Shown in pieces: positions 63,498 to 64,000 of a stretch of 64,000 nt of DNA; position 1 is the first letter of the stretch, and the number at the start of each line of letters is the position of its first letter. Source of the stretch: Bacteroidales bacterium (GTDB lineage: Bacteria; Bacteroidota; Bacteroidia; Bacteroidales; UBA932). The notes under the pieces were generated by a model, which worked only from the letters and a program-made list of their open reading frames with translations, did not search any database and was not told the origin of the DNA. The stretch lies in assembly GCA_017546125.1 (NCBI GenBank), contig JAFYXO010000028.1, forward strand, positions 49,206 through 113,205, written 5' to 3'. The position numbers were made by a program, and so were the translations under genes.

Positions 63498-63555
63498 ATT
63501 GATCAGATTTGATTTGACTACAAATATAAAAATTAAAACTTCAAACTAAAATAAC

Positions 63556-63588
63556 AAACCCTGAAAGCTCATACGGCTTCCAGGGTTT
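63556..63588 (-). terminator. Terminator of the DUF2795 gene
   Basis: AAACCCTGAAAGC (63556-63568) pairs with GCTTCCAGGGTTT (63576-63588) with one mismatch and is followed on the minus strand by T-rich sequence. Confidence 0.75.
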
Positions 63589-63613
63589 CTCACAGGTCGT
63601 CTGATCTATTCTA

Positions 63614-63835
63614 CTAGTACTCGTCCTCGTTAAAGAAGAAATCCTCTTTACTTGGATAGTCTGGCCAAATATCTTCGATGCTGTCGTAAGTCTCACCGTC
63701 GTCCTCAAGATCTTCAAGATTTTCAATAACCTCAAGTGGTGCTCCTGAACGGGTAGCGTAGTCAATCAACTCATCTTTGGTTGCTGGCCATGGTGCATCT
63801 TCAAGTTTTGATGCAAGTTCGAGTGTCCAATACAT
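63614..63835 (-). CDS. DUF2795-domain small acidic protein
   Basis: 73 residues, strongly acidic (IENLEDLEDDGETYDSIED) and starting MYWTLELASKLEDAPWPA. It matches the DUF2795 protein that is present as a single small gene in most Bacteroidota; function unknown. It has its own terminator and stands alone before trkA. Confidence 0.88.
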   Translation of the reverse strand: MYWTLELASKLEDAPWPATKDELIDYATRSGAPLEVIENLEDLEDDGETYDSIEDIWPDYPSKEDFFFNEDEY

Positions 63836-64000
63836 AATCTGTTTATAATTAAAAAGTTACACTAGTGTCCCGTTAAGGGACTATTAAAAGTTTATAATTG
63901 TTTTATTTTTAGTTAATTACAAAGGTTTTTTTCGTGTACACGACTTGAATCGTAACTTTGGGCTGACCAATTGATCCGTTTGCCTATGTTCACAGGAAAA
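63836..64000. other. Upstream region of the DUF2795 gene; possible plus-strand promoter
   Basis: A hairpin GTCCC/GGGAC lies near 63866-63880. A plus-strand TAACTTTG (63953-63960) with a perfect palindrome CGTGTACACG (63933-63942) just before it could drive a gene beyond the window. No coding sequence is seen here. Confidence 0.4.

Noticed and set aside
1..64000. tRNA or rRNA genes, insertion sequences
   Set aside because: None of the gaps holds a cloverleaf-like or rRNA-like sequence, and no transposase or integrase reading frame was recognised.

Overview
The window comes from a member of the Bacteroidota, most likely the order Bacteroidales from a fibre-rich gut or rumen-like habitat. The basis is gene content typical of that phylum (DUF3078 barrel protein, MarC, the DUF2795 and Hc1-like small proteins, an FtsX-permease exporter with a sigma-54 regulator, DPP III with HECLGH, PCMD protein), the short archaeal-type ProS, repeated TAnnTTTG -7 promoter boxes with TTTG/TTG -33 boxes, and a family 9 glycoside hydrolase. 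No rRNA, tRNA, CRISPR array, transposase or prophage was seen.

Layout. 1-6824 is a minus-strand run: TonB receptor with a Cys-rich plug, a secreted HMA (heavy-metal) protein, a secreted GH9-deacetylase fusion, then NfnA and NfnB (the last cut by the window edge). 6913-16630 holds sppA, the proS-unknown-DUF3078-tilS operon, a Tyr/Trp/Pro-rich lipoprotein, a FadL-like porin and WbqC. 16614-19388 is lpxD-lpxC-lpxA (lipid A), with an LpxC that lacks the FabZ domain usual in this phylum. 19537-23900 is rimP-nusA-infB with an unusually short RimP. 23895-26683 carries DoxX/MauE-like, tmk and folP.

26841-42803 is the most interesting block: a tripartite exporter (TolC, HlyD/MacA-type adaptor, three large FtsX permeases, one MacB/LolD-type ATPase) followed by a sigma-54 response regulator and its histidine kinase. 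Two promoters, in front of tolC and of permease B, share one architecture: two TGTAA-N7-TTACA dyads exactly 21 bp apart, with the second dyad starting exactly 73 bp upstream of a -24 GG element. This suggests that the NtrC-type regulator at 40240 controls both transcripts. An AbiEi/AbiEii toxin-antitoxin pair sits between permease C and the regulator, 2 bp upstream of the regulator. The block also holds several unexplained palindromic intergenic elements (28208-28324, 32291-32705, 35956-36041).

43081-64000 is mainly housekeeping and cell-envelope genes: a C_GCAxxG_C_C protein, purB, a YjjG-type HAD phosphatase, GH18 lipoprotein, FtsB/DivIC, CPBP protease, mannose-6-phosphate isomerase with a Cys/His tail, S4 protein, pth, L25 with a structured leader, PepSY-like protein, clostripain-like lipoprotein, YtxH/holin-X cluster, DPP III, Na+/alanine symporter, MarC, Hc1-like histone, M6 protease, PCMD protein, BamA-like barrel, TrkA and a DUF2795 protein. 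All identifications rest on reading motifs by eye; no database search was run.
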